A stretch of DNA of 64,000 nt from NCBI GenBank assembly GCA_021404525.1, contig JAAWWE010000001.1, positions 186,001-250,000 on the forward strand. The letters run 5' to 3'. Made by a program: the position numbers and the translations under genes. The notes beneath the pieces were generated by a model that did no database searches, was not told the origin of the DNA, and saw nothing but the letters and a program-made list of their open reading frames with translations. Each line of letters starts with the position of its first letter. Within the stretch, counting starts at the first letter, position 1. Of this stretch, positions 16,683 through 25,247 are shown piece after piece. This stretch comes from Rhodobiaceae bacterium. Its GTDB lineage: Bacteria; Pseudomonadota; Alphaproteobacteria; Parvibaculales; Parvibaculaceae.

Positions 16683-17295
16683 AGCGGGCAAACGGTTCAG
16701 AAAAGACCTCTTCCAGGTCAGCAGTCACCAGAAACGCCCGCAAGCCGATGCTATCGGACGTAATCCGGATGACCTGAAGGCCGACGGAGCTGGAAATGCT
16801 GCCGTCGAGAGCCCCTCGATTGAGAAGTTCCGCCATGACCCGATCATCAAGGGTCGTGACCAACATGTCATCCCCGGTCATTTGAACGCGAAACAGGTAA
16901 TAGCCTGCTTCGTCAGCTTCAGCAGGATTGCCATCAAGGCGCTTCAGCAGAGCAGAGAGAAAAATCTCTCCCCGGATTTCTGCCGCCTCTGCCTCAAACT
17001 CAATCCAGCCTTCATTAATGGAGGGTTTGCCCTCTCTGTGGCGAATGATCAGGCCGGTAAACCGCGGAGTGGGGGCTGCGTCTTCTGCTCCCTCCATGAA
17101 AATGAGGGTCGCTTTGCCATCGCCCAGGCCTCCCTCCCAGATGCCGGAGAAGACACTGGGAGCGTCCGTCTCTCCATTGAGCGCGATGGGGTGCTCGGAT
17201 GTGGGAAAACAGGCGGCTAAAGAAAGCGCGAAAAGCCCAACCACAGCAGTCAGCCCAGCGGATTTCCAACCCGACAGCAATCGTGACAAATTCAT
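16666..17295 (-). CDS. hypothetical lipoprotein
   Basis: 209 aa. A signal peptide with lipobox LAAC (Cys29) predicts a lipid-anchored periplasmic protein. The mature part is rich in short beta-like segments: FSGIWEGGLGDGKATLIFMEG, PRFTGLIIRHREGKPS and EAGYYLFRVQMTGDDML. This suggests a small beta-barrel or lipocalin-like fold that I cannot assign. An ATG at 17313 would add six residues before the signal sequence. The gene opposes the direction of the ccm genes and lies between ccmI and ccmE. Its 3' end overlaps ccmI by 17 bases. Confidence 0.65.
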   Translation of the reverse strand: MNLSRLLSGWKSAGLTAVVGLFALSLAACFPTSEHPIALNGETDAPSVFSGIWEGGLGDGKATLIFMEGAEDAAPTPRFTGLIIRHREGKPSINEGWIEFEAEAAEIRGEIFLSALLKRLDGNPAEADEAGYYLFRVQMTGDDMLVTTLDDRVMAELLNRGALDGSISSSVGLQVIRITSDSIGLRAFLVTADLEEVFSEPFARFTRQR

Positions 17296-17394
17296 TCTAT
17301 CCCCTATCCTCACACCGTCCCCTAACCTGCGCTATGAAGTCATAAATTGCAGGTTCTGGTCAACCTGAGGAAGGCTAAGGAGCGGACAGGGCAG

Positions 17395-18324
17395 ATGAAC
17401 GATATAGAAAAGAAAGCCGCGCAGGCGGTTGTAAATATTTTTGAGACCGGCGCTGTCCAGGGCGATTATGGAAAGGTCACTCTATTGCCCGGCGATACCG
17501 GACACCTGACCTATGGCCGGGCGCAGACAACGCTTGCCTCAGGCAACCTGTTTCTACTGATCAAACGCTATGTAAATGCAGCCGGTGCCGCATTTGGCCG
17601 ACACCTGGAACCCTATCTCCAGCGCCTCAGCGATATGGATGTGAGCCTTGATTTTGATGCGACGCTAAAAAGCCTGCTGGAGGCGGCGGGCGCTGATCCG
17701 GTCATGCAGGAAGAACAGGATCGTTTCTTTGACGATGCCTATTGGGGCCCCGCGGCGCGGGCGGCCGAAGCGCTCGGCCTGACAGACCCCCTTGCGGTCG
17801 CGGTGGTTTATGACAGCTACATCCATGGCTCATGGCGGTTCATCAAAAACCGCACCCTGGAGAAGCGCGGTCACCCCAATGAGGTGGGCGCACGAGTATG
17901 GATCAGACATTATGTTTCTGAACGCAGGGAATGGCTGGCCTCCCACCGAAACCGCCTGCTGCAAAAGACCGTCTACCGGATGGACACATTTTTGACGCTG
18001 ATGGACGCGGGCAACTGGGGCCTTGATCTGCCCTTTACCGCACGGGGTGTCCGCATCGACCGGGATGCATTGGATGTGGCAGCGCCGGTCCGCGTGACAG
18101 CCGAGGATGCCGGGCTCCGGACCCTCAAACTCACCGATCCGCCCATTAGCGGGGCGGATGTGCGGGCGCTCGAAGAAGCCCTGATCGAGGCTGGTTATGC
18201 CATCAATGTTGATGGGATCTTTGATGCAAGCCTCGAGCGGATCGTTCGGGAGCGCCAGAAGGAGCTGGGTCTCGGTGTGGACGGCATGGTGGGGCCAATA
18301 ACCCGCGCGGCATTGGGGTTTTGA
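17395..18324 (+). CDS. chitosanase-like (GH46-type) protein with C-terminal peptidoglycan-binding domain
   Basis: 309 aa without a signal peptide. The N-terminal ~220 residues resemble GH46 chitosanases: AVVNIFETG puts a Glu in the general-acid position, and LLPGDTGHLTYGRAQTTLASG puts an Asp before the YG(R) loop. The C-terminal ~60 residues (DVRALEEALIEAGYAINVDG..FDASLERIVRERQKELGLGVDGMVGP) are a PG_binding_1 repeat. Expected to bind or cut a beta-linked glucosamine polymer, perhaps peptidoglycan-related. GTG/ATG alternatives upstream add residues with no similarity; AAGGAG lies before 17395. It sits inside the ccm locus, which is unusual. Family assignment is moderate. Confidence 0.6.
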   Translation: MNDIEKKAAQAVVNIFETGAVQGDYGKVTLLPGDTGHLTYGRAQTTLASGNLFLLIKRYVNAAGAAFGRHLEPYLQRLSDMDVSLDFDATLKSLLEAAGADPVMQEEQDRFFDDAYWGPAARAAEALGLTDPLAVAVVYDSYIHGSWRFIKNRTLEKRGHPNEVGARVWIRHYVSERREWLASHRNRLLQKTVYRMDTFLTLMDAGNWGLDLPFTARGVRIDRDALDVAAPVRVTAEDAGLRTLKLTDPPISGADVRALEEALIEAGYAINVDGIFDASLERIVRERQKELGLGVDGMVGPITRAALGF

Positions 18325-18431
18325 CTTGCCGATGCGCGGCGATTTGCCGGTTTGCCGACAGCCTGACCAGCGGTATACCTGAAGCGATGAAGGGCAGGCA
18401 TCCTGTCGCCGGTCCGATTTTGTGAGGAACC

Positions 18432-18914
18432 ATGACGCGTAAGCAGCGCCGCGCCACCCTTATAGGCACCAGCCTTGGCATTCTTGGTCTGGCTGTGGGG
18501 CTCGTGCTCTATGCCCTGAGCGACAATATTGTCTTCTTTTACAGTCCTGCCGACATTGTAGAGCAGAACGTGGAAGAGGGCACACGCATGCGCATCGGCG
18601 GTCTGGTCGTTGAGGATAGTATTGAGCGCGGCGAGGGCACCTTGGTCCGCTTTGCAGTCACTGATTTTTCCGAAACACTGTTTGTGACCTATGACGGTAT
18701 TCTGCCGGACCTGTTCCGCGAGGGGCAGGGCGTGGTTGCGGAAGGCGTATTGCAGGCCGACCTGAAATTCAGCGCTGACACCGTCCTCGCCAAACATGAT
18801 GAAAACTATATGCCGCCAGAAGTTGCCGACGCCCTGAAGCGGAACGGCAATTGGCAGGGCGAAGGCGCCGAGGCCCCCCATAGCGAGACCTATGGCCAGG
18901 GGGCTTACCCATGA
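18432..18914 (+). CDS. ccmE: cytochrome c maturation haem chaperone CcmE (CycJ)
   Basis: 160 aa. One N-terminal anchor helix (LIGTSLGILGLAVGLVLYAL) is followed by the OB-fold periplasmic domain. The covalent haem ligand is H122 in the AKHDENY motif, with Y126 as the nearby axial ligand. The protein receives haem from CcmABCD and delivers it to CcmF. The gene overlaps ccmF by 4 bases (ATGA), the hallmark of coupled translation in this operon. The ccmABCD genes are not in this window. Confidence 0.95.
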   Translation: MTRKQRRATLIGTSLGILGLAVGLVLYALSDNIVFFYSPADIVEQNVEEGTRMRIGGLVVEDSIERGEGTLVRFAVTDFSETLFVTYDGILPDLFREGQGVVAEGVLQADLKFSADTVLAKHDENYMPPEVADALKRNGNWQGEGAEAPHSETYGQGAYP

Positions 18915-20890
18915 TCGCTGAGTTCGGCCATTTTGTTTTGGTGTTGGCTCTTGGTGTTGCCTTGGTGCAGGCCTTCGGGCCGCTGCTGGGCATGCCGTTT
19001 AACACAGCCTTCGGACGCCTTGCGGTTCCAGCGGCACGTGTTCAGTTCGTTTTGCTTTCACTCTCTTTTGCTGCCCTTGTTTATGCGTTTGCCGTTTCGG
19101 ATTTTTCTTTGTCCCTCGTCACCGCAAACTCCCATAGCGCCAAACCGCTGATCTACAAATTGACGGGTGCCTGGGGCAATCATGAAGGCTCCATGTTGCT
19201 CTGGACCCTGATCCTGGCAACCTTTGGCGCAGCGGTGGCTTTCTTTGGCGGCAATCTGCCAGATGGCCTGCGCGCGCGTGTGCTCGGTGTGCAGGGGCTG
19301 ATCGGCGCCGCCTTCCTTATGTTCCTGCTTTTTACATCAAACCCGTTTCTGCGCCTTGATCCGGCACCATTTGATGGCAACGGTCTGAACCCCATTCTGC
19401 AGGACCCGGCACTCGCCTTTCATCCGCCCTTCCTCTATGCGGGCTATGTAGGCTTTTCGATCGCCTTTTCATTTGCGGTTGCGGCCCTTCTGGAAGGGAA
19501 GGTTGATCCTGCCTGGGCGCGCTGGGTTCGGCCCTGGACCCTGGCGGCCTGGTGCGCACTCACGCTCGGCATCGCCATGGGGTCCTGGTGGGCCTACTAC
19601 GAACTCGGTTGGGGCGGCTGGTGGTTCTGGGATCCGGTAGAAAACGCCTCGCTCATGCCCTGGTTGCTCGGAACCGCTCTGCTTCACTCGGCAATTGTGG
19701 TGGAGAAACGCGGCGCGCTGAAACGCTGGACCCTATTGCTGGCCATCTTCACCTTTGCGCTGAGTCTCATTGGCACCTTCCTTGTGCGCTCCGGCGTCTT
19801 GACCTCGGTGCATGCTTTTGCGGTTGATCCGGCGCGTGGTGTCGTGATCCTGGGCATTCTTGTCTTCTTCGTCGGCGGGGCGTTGACGCTCTATGCGCTC
19901 CGGGCACCGGCGCTCAAAGTCGAAGGTCTGTTTGCGCCTCTAAGTCGCGAGGCCGCACTCATTGTCAACAACCTGTTGCTCACAGCGGCCACCGTTGCCG
20001 TCTTTGTGGGCACGCTCTATCCGCTCGCACTTGATGCATTTGACGGCAGCAAGATTTCGGTGGGGGCGCCTTTCTACAACCTCACCTTTGTGCCCATCGT
20101 CATCCCACTACTCTTGCTGGTCCCGTTCGGGCCAATGCTGGGCTGGAAAAGGGCGGATGTCTTAGGGGCCACCCAGCGGCTGGGCGCAGCGGCCGCCGTG
20201 AGTACTGTCGGTCTTGCTGCCGCCTGGATGTGGCAGAATGACGGCCCCTGGGGTGCGCCTTTTGGCATCGCTCTTGGCGTCTGGCTGATCGCAGGTGCCT
20301 TCTCAGAGATCGGATATCGCGTGCGTCTGTTCCGCGGCGCGACGGTGACGGAAGCCATCAAAAAGGCGCGCCGCCTGCCACGTTCAGCCTGGGGAACCGC
20401 GGTGGCCCATGCCGGCGTCGGCGTGATGGTGATTGGGATTGTCGGGATCACCTCCTGGCGGGTGGAGGTCATCGAAGCGCTGGCACCTGGTGCAACCTTT
20501 GACGTGGGCAGCTATTCGGTAACATTCCAGAATGTGGAATCCTATCAGGGGCCAAACTTCCGTGCCGATAGAGGCTCTTTTCTTGTTGAGCGGAATGGCA
20601 AAGAGATAGCGACCCTCACGCCGGAAAAACGCGTTTATCCGGTTTCCGAAATGCCAACGACGGAAGCAGCGATCTACACGATATGGGTCGCGGACCTCTA
20701 TGTGGTGCTGGGCGATGAGACAGGCACCGGAGCCTGGACCGTGCGGGCCTATGTGAACCCGCTCGTGCCCTGGGTCTGGATCGGCGCTGTGATAATGGTT
20801 CTTGGCGGCATGATCTCTTTGAGTGACCGCCGCTACCGCGTGGGTGCCCCAGTGCGGGCGCGGAATGCCAAGCCAGAGGCGGCCACATGA
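18911..20890 (+). CDS. ccmF: cytochrome c haem lyase subunit CcmF (CycK)
   Basis: 659 aa with many membrane helices. The tryptophan-rich haem-handling WWD motif is at ~234-251 (GWGGWWFWDPVENASLMPW), and conserved His residues flank it. CcmF, with CcmH and CcmI, attaches haem from CcmE to the CXXCH cysteines of cytochromes c in the periplasm. It overlaps both neighbours by 4 bases, so ccmE-ccmF-ccmH are translated as a unit. Length and motif order are typical for the family. Confidence 0.96.
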   Translation: MIAEFGHFVLVLALGVALVQAFGPLLGMPFNTAFGRLAVPAARVQFVLLSLSFAALVYAFAVSDFSLSLVTANSHSAKPLIYKLTGAWGNHEGSMLLWTLILATFGAAVAFFGGNLPDGLRARVLGVQGLIGAAFLMFLLFTSNPFLRLDPAPFDGNGLNPILQDPALAFHPPFLYAGYVGFSIAFSFAVAALLEGKVDPAWARWVRPWTLAAWCALTLGIAMGSWWAYYELGWGGWWFWDPVENASLMPWLLGTALLHSAIVVEKRGALKRWTLLLAIFTFALSLIGTFLVRSGVLTSVHAFAVDPARGVVILGILVFFVGGALTLYALRAPALKVEGLFAPLSREAALIVNNLLLTAATVAVFVGTLYPLALDAFDGSKISVGAPFYNLTFVPIVIPLLLLVPFGPMLGWKRADVLGATQRLGAAAAVSTVGLAAAWMWQNDGPWGAPFGIALGVWLIAGAFSEIGYRVRLFRGATVTEAIKKARRLPRSAWGTAVAHAGVGVMVIGIVGITSWRVEVIEALAPGATFDVGSYSVTFQNVESYQGPNFRADRGSFLVERNGKEIATLTPEKRVYPVSEMPTTEAAIYTIWVADLYVVLGDETGTGAWTVRAYVNPLVPWVWIGAVIMVLGGMISLSDRRYRVGAPVRARNAKPEAAT

Positions 20891-21363
20891 TCCGCCTCAC
20901 TGTGCTCCTGGTCATGCTCCTGTTCGCAAACCCCGCCGCAGCGGTCGATCCTGGCGAACGTTTGGACGATCCAGTTCTGGAAGAGCGGGCGAGGGGACTA
21001 TCACAGGAGCTGCGTTGCCTTGTGTGTCAGAACCAATCGATTGATGACAGCGATGCACCTCTCGCTAAAGACCTGCGTGTCCTCGTCCGTGATCGTCTGA
21101 AGGAAGGGGACACGGACGCGGAAGTTCTCTCCTACATTGTCGACCGGTATGGTGAGTTCGTCCTCCTGCGGCCGCCACTTCGAGCGGGGACCGTGCTTTT
21201 GTGGCTAGCGCCCTTCATTGTCCTCATCGTCGGCATCGCTTCGGTCCTGGTCTATGTGCGCAGTCGCCGTCCTGAGGCCGTTGAGGCCCCTGCACCTCTG
21301 TCTGATGCAGAAAAGGCCCGACTTGAGGAAATTGTGATCGCCCGTGAACCCAGGAACGATTGA
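20887..21363 (+). CDS. ccmH: cytochrome c maturation thiol reductase CcmH (CcmL/CycL)
   Basis: 158 aa. A signal peptide (LTVLLVMLLFANPAAA) precedes a three-helix periplasmic domain with the redox motif LRCLVCQNQS (C44, C47), then one C-terminal membrane helix (TVLLWLAPFIVLIVGIASVLVYV). The cysteine pair keeps apocytochrome c reduced for haem ligation. The short form, with no TPR part, fits the separate CcmI encoded at 15804-16682. It starts within the ccmF stop (ATGA). Confidence 0.95.
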   Translation: MIRLTVLLVMLLFANPAAAVDPGERLDDPVLEERARGLSQELRCLVCQNQSIDDSDAPLAKDLRVLVRDRLKEGDTDAEVLSYIVDRYGEFVLLRPPLRAGTVLLWLAPFIVLIVGIASVLVYVRSRRPEAVEAPAPLSDAEKARLEEIVIAREPRND

Positions 21364-21463
21364 GGCTTTCCACCTAATTCGCCATATGGATGATAGTTTG
21401 GGTTGAGAGGGTGCCAGATGGCCCCCCGTCTGATCTTTTTCGCACGCACCCTGGGAGGGCTTC

Positions 21464-22699
21464 ATGGCGACCGGTTCTGTACGCTCAGAAAAAATCACCT
21501 TCACAGGCTCACAAGGAGACGCGCTTGCGGCCCGTCTTGATCGTCCCATTGGGCCGATCAGGGCCTACGCACTTTTTGCCCATTGTTTCACCTGCTCGAA
21601 AGACATATTCGCGGCCTCGCGGATAGCAGGCGCGCTGGCAGAGCGGGGTATCGCTGTGCTGCGGTTTGATTTTACCGGCCTTGGTATGAGCGAAGGCGAT
21701 TTCGCCAATACAAACTTTTCATCAAACGTTGCGGATCTGGTCGCCGCTGCAGACTATCTGAGAGAAGAGCATGAAGCGCCCCGCATTCTGGTGGGGCATT
21801 CGCTGGGGGGCGCGGCAGTGCTCGCCGGAGCTGGAGAGGTGCCGGAAGCCGTGGCGGTTGCCACCATCGGGGCGCCTTCGACCGCCCATCATGTGGCTGA
21901 CTCTTTCGCCAATGATATTGAAGCGATTGAAAGAGATGGCGAAGCTGAGGTCACGCTTGCGGGCCGACCGTTCAAAATCAAAAGGCAGTTTCTGGACGAC
22001 ATTGCCGAAACCACGCTCCAGGACAAAATTTCGACCCTGAAGAAAGCCCTGATTGTCTTTCATGCACCTCTTGATCAACAGGTGAGCGTCGACAATGCCG
22101 GTGATATCTTCACCGCCGCGAAGCATCCAAAAAGCTTTGTGTCTCTTGATGATGCGGATCATCTGCTCACGCGCAAAGAGGATGCGATTTATGTCGCGGA
22201 CGTCCTGTCCGCCTGGGCGTCCCGCTACCTTCCAAAAACAGAGGCCGCAGACCTGCTTCCCCTTGAGCAGGGCAAGGTGACCGTGGAAGAAACCGGTGCG
22301 GGTAAGTTTCAGCACCTGGTACGCATTGGCAATCATGAAATATTTGCGGATGAGCCTAAAAAGGTGGGCGGCGACGACACGGGCCTTGCGCCCTATGATC
22401 TTCTGCTTGCGGGGCTTGGCGCCTGCACGTCCATGACCATGCGCATGTATGCGGCGCGCAAGGGCATCAACGCCACCAAGCTCGGCGTCACGCTCTCTCA
22501 TGACAAGGTCCATGCGGATGACTGTGAAGAATGCGCTGCAGAAGGGAATCAGAAGATCGATGTCATGCGCCGTGAGCTCTCAATAGAGGGGGATATGAGT
22601 GATGAGGAACGGGCGAAACTTGTCGAAATCGCGAATAAGTGTCCGGTTCACCGCACCCTTGAATCCGACATCGAAGTTGTCACAAGCCTGAAAGCGTAG
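21464..22699 (+). CDS. bifunctional alpha/beta-hydrolase - OsmC fusion protein
   Basis: 411 aa. Residues ~10-255 are an alpha/beta hydrolase with nucleophile S113 in LVGHSLGGAAVL and the histidine region DADHLL. Residues ~270-411 are an OsmC/Ohr domain with the redox cysteines C321 (GLGACTSMTMRM) and C393 (NKCPVHRTLE). OsmC domains reduce organic hydroperoxides; the esterase half may release the acid from a lipid peroxide. GGAGG lies 6 bases before the ATG. It sits between ccmH and degP in the same direction, as in some other alphaproteobacteria, and suggests oxidative damage control near the envelope. Confidence 0.9.
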   Translation: MATGSVRSEKITFTGSQGDALAARLDRPIGPIRAYALFAHCFTCSKDIFAASRIAGALAERGIAVLRFDFTGLGMSEGDFANTNFSSNVADLVAAADYLREEHEAPRILVGHSLGGAAVLAGAGEVPEAVAVATIGAPSTAHHVADSFANDIEAIERDGEAEVTLAGRPFKIKRQFLDDIAETTLQDKISTLKKALIVFHAPLDQQVSVDNAGDIFTAAKHPKSFVSLDDADHLLTRKEDAIYVADVLSAWASRYLPKTEAADLLPLEQGKVTVEETGAGKFQHLVRIGNHEIFADEPKKVGGDDTGLAPYDLLLAGLGACTSMTMRMYAARKGINATKLGVTLSHDKVHADDCEECAAEGNQKIDVMRRELSIEGDMSDEERAKLVEIANKCPVHRTLESDIEVVTSLKA

Positions 22700-22834
22700 G
22701 AAATGCGCGGTTCAGATTTCAATTGTGGCAGGAAGGCGGCGCTGCGCTAAACGAAAAGTAATGGGCCGTTCAGGTGACGGTAAGACAGTCATCCCCATGT
22801 TTATGAGGAACCAATTTTACGGAGTTCCCTCAAC

Positions 22835-24328
22835 ATGCCTCAATCTGACGTCACCGAAAATAAGAGCTTCTTCTGCAACAAAGGCACGTTCATTGCCGCT
22901 GTCGGCGCTGCGGCCATTATCGGCTTTGGGGCCGCATCGCTTGATCGCCCCGTCTCCGCAGACACAAGTGTGAGAGCGCTCCAGACCGGACCTGGCCCGG
23001 GACTGCCAATGGCCGGCTTTGCAGATATGGTGGAGCAGGTCAGCCCCGCTGTGGTGAGTATTCAGGTTGTGCAACAAGTACCAGCTGCGGCAGCTGGACC
23101 ACGGCCAGGTTTTCCTCCAGGACATCCATTTGAGCGTTTTTTCCGCGATGGTCCGCGGGGACAAAACGGCAATGAAGGTACTCCCCGCCGTGGCCCGCGA
23201 CCACAGGCTCAAGGCTCCGGTTTTGTGATCTCAGATGATGGCTACATCGTCACCAACCATCATGTGGTTGATAAGGGTGTCGAAGTGTCGGTGGTTTTTA
23301 AAGATGGTACGGAAGCGAAAGCCGAAATTGTCGGAACGGACGAGAAGACCGACCTCGCGCTCCTCAAAATTGAAACCGACGAGGATTTGCCCTTCGTTTC
23401 TTTCAAGGAAACAGATGACCTTCGCGTTGGCGACTGGGTTGTCGCAGTCGGGAACCCATTTGGTCTGGGCGGCACGGTCACCTCCGGCATCGTTTCAGCC
23501 CGTGGGCGCGATATTGGCGCTGGACCTTATGATGATTTCATTCAGATCGATGCCTCCATCAATCAGGGTAATTCCGGTGGCCCGACATTTGACCTTAGCG
23601 GCAATGTGGTCGGCGTGAACACCGCCATCTTTTCGCCAACCGGCGGCAATGTCGGCATTGGATTTGCCATTCCGGCAAATGTCGCCTCCGACGTAATCGC
23701 GGACCTGCGCGAAAACGGACGGGTGGAGCGTGGGTGGTTGGGCGTCGCGATCCAGCCCGTCGGGCCGGAGATTGCTGAGACACTCGGTCTCGCAGCAGAT
23801 GAGGGCGCACTCATTGCGCAAGTGGTGCCAGGAAGCCCCGCTGAAGCAGGCGGCCTGGAACCCGGCGATGTCATCTATTCCATTGACGGCACTGTCATGG
23901 AAACACCAAAGGATGTCAGCAAGGCGGTGGCCGCGTTGAAGGCGGGACACACGGCGCAGTTCAACTTGTGGCGTGATGGGGATCGTCAGGCCGTTGATGT
24001 GGAGATCGGCGCCTACCCAGATGAACGCCAGTCAGCGTCGCTGAGCGAGCCCGCTGAAGATGGTGTTCTTGATGGGCTGGGCCTGGCCCTCGCAGAAAGC
24101 CCCGAGGGCGTTGTCATTCGTGCGGTCAAGCCTGCCAGTCAGGCAGCTGAAAAGGGCCTGCGCCCCGGCGACATCATTATTGAGGTAGCCGGTGACCGGG
24201 TGGAGAGCCTGTCAGATGTCGCCGAAGATATTGCTGATGCAAAAGAACGGGATCGGAAATCAGTCCTGCTATTGGTGCGCTCGGATGAAGGACAGCGCTT
24301 CGTCGCGTTGCGCCTGCAAGAGACCTGA
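22835..24328 (+). CDS. degP: DegP/Do-like serine endoprotease
   Basis: 497 aa. An N-terminal membrane/signal segment (FIAAVGAAAIIGFGAASL) precedes a trypsin-like domain with the triad H143 (TNHHVVD), D173 (EKTDLALL) and S247 (NQGNSGGP). Two PDZ domains follow (~265-365 and ~400-490). A glycine/proline-rich linker at ~85-125 probably forms the LA-loop region. DegP degrades or chaperones misfolded periplasmic proteins. Two hairpins, the second with a T-run, follow its stop, so transcription may end or be attenuated before the next two-component pair. Confidence 0.93.
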   Translation: MPQSDVTENKSFFCNKGTFIAAVGAAAIIGFGAASLDRPVSADTSVRALQTGPGPGLPMAGFADMVEQVSPAVVSIQVVQQVPAAAAGPRPGFPPGHPFERFFRDGPRGQNGNEGTPRRGPRPQAQGSGFVISDDGYIVTNHHVVDKGVEVSVVFKDGTEAKAEIVGTDEKTDLALLKIETDEDLPFVSFKETDDLRVGDWVVAVGNPFGLGGTVTSGIVSARGRDIGAGPYDDFIQIDASINQGNSGGPTFDLSGNVVGVNTAIFSPTGGNVGIGFAIPANVASDVIADLRENGRVERGWLGVAIQPVGPEIAETLGLAADEGALIAQVVPGSPAEAGGLEPGDVIYSIDGTVMETPKDVSKAVAALKAGHTAQFNLWRDGDRQAVDVEIGAYPDERQSASLSEPAEDGVLDGLGLALAESPEGVVIRAVKPASQAAEKGLRPGDIIIEVAGDRVESLSDVAEDIADAKERDRKSVLLLVRSDEGQRFVALRLQET

Positions 24329-24369
24329 GCCCACCCCAATTTCGGTTCGCGTGTGCGGACTGAGCAGTC

Positions 24370-24389
24370 ATCAGGTGAGGGAACCTGAT
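24370..24389 (+). repeat. hairpin preceding the degP terminator
   Basis: ATCAGGT (24370-24376) and ACCTGAT (24383-24389) are exact inverted copies with a 6-base loop (GAGGGA). It lies directly before the larger terminator hairpin, giving two hairpins in a row. Confidence 0.5.
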
Positions 24390-24390
24390 C

Positions 24391-24447
24391 GGTCACGGCG
24401 GCATCTTTTGTCTCCCCCGCGAAACGCCGTCGTGACCAGCTTTTTTT
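24391..24447 (+). terminator. rho-independent terminator or attenuator between degP and the regulator
   Basis: GGTCACGGCGGC (24391-24402) pairs with GCCGTCGTGACC (24426-24437) over 12 positions with one G-U pair. After AGC comes a run of seven T (24441-24447). The loop is 23 bases. A ribosome-binding site (GGAG) and ATG (24459) begin just after the T-run. Confidence 0.8.
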
Positions 24448-24569
24448 GGAGATCAAATATGCCCCATTCGCCCCCGCCACTCGCCAGCCAACCCACTTCC
24501 GCGCTACACTCGGGCGAGCCGCCCATAGACGTGGAGAACACACACGACAAGGCGGAAGGGAGTGAGCGA

Positions 24570-25247
24570 ATGCGCGTATTGGTGATTGAGGATGATCTCG
24601 AGGCGGCGGCCTATCTTGTCAAAGGCTTGAGGGAGAGTGGCCACACCGTAGACCATGCCGCTGATGGCGATGATGGTCTGACGCTCGCCATGTCCGCACC
24701 TTATGATGTATTGGTGGTTGACCGTATGTTGCCCAAACGCGATGGCCTGAGCGTCGTGTCAAACATCCGCGAACAAGGCAACGAAACACCAGTTCTCTTT
24801 CTAAGCGCACTCGGTGAAGTTGATGACCGGATCAAGGGTTTGAAGGCTGGTGGCGACGACTACCTTACAAAGCCTTATGCCTTTGCAGAATTGCTGGCCC
24901 GTATTGAAGTGCTGGTCCGCCGCTCAAACCCGGATCAGGTGAAAACCAAACTGCAGGTAGGAGATCTGGAGATTGACCTGCTGGCCAGAAAGGTGAGCCG
25001 GGCAGGGACCGAGATTGATCTGCAGCCCCGCGAATTCCGCTTGCTTGAATATCTCATGAAAAACGCGGACAGGGTCGTCACCCGGACCATGTTGCTGGAG
25101 AATGTCTGGGAATACCATTTTGACCCGCAGACCAACGTGATTGATGTGCATATTTCCCGGCTAAGGTCGAAAATTGATAAAAATTTCGACGTTCCGCTCT
25201 TGCATACGATCCGAGGTGCCGGATACTCGCTACGTGCAGCAGGGTAA
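24570..25247 (+). CDS. OmpR-family response regulator (FeuP-like)
   Basis: 225 aa from the ATG at 24570 (GGAAGGGAG upstream). Receiver domain: acidic D8-D9, phosphoacceptor D51 in VVDRMLPKRDG, K101 in TKPYAF. Winged helix: LQPREFRLLEYLMKNADRVV and VIDVHISRLRSKIDK. An in-frame ATG at 24459 also has a good GGAG site and would add 37 residues (PPPLASQPTSALHSGEPP-like, unordered), so the true start is open. Its position after degP and before a kinase matches the feuP-feuQ arrangement of rhizobia, where it controls envelope functions. The stop overlaps the kinase by 14 bases. Confidence 0.9.
   Translation: MRVLVIEDDLEAAAYLVKGLRESGHTVDHAADGDDGLTLAMSAPYDVLVVDRMLPKRDGLSVVSNIREQGNETPVLFLSALGEVDDRIKGLKAGGDDYLTKPYAFAELLARIEVLVRRSNPDQVKTKLQVGDLEIDLLARKVSRAGTEIDLQPREFRLLEYLMKNADRVVTRTMLLENVWEYHFDPQTNVIDVHISRLRSKIDKNFDVPLLHTIRGAGYSLRAAG

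Noticed and set aside
16537..17220. A 227-codon plus-strand frame between ccmI and the chitosanase-like gene
   Set aside because: It overlaps the opposite-strand lipoprotein gene, which has a clear signal peptide and lipobox.
18195..18881. A 228-codon minus-strand frame over ccmE
   Set aside because: Antisense to ccmE, whose haem-binding H122 motif is intact.
15804..18914. Idea that the genes between ccmI and ccmE are a mobile insertion
   Set aside because: No transposase, terminal repeats, duplicated target or base-composition change was seen.
21722..22513. A 263-codon minus-strand frame in the hydrolase-OsmC gene
   Set aside because: Shadow of a gene with intact Ser nucleophile and OsmC cysteines.
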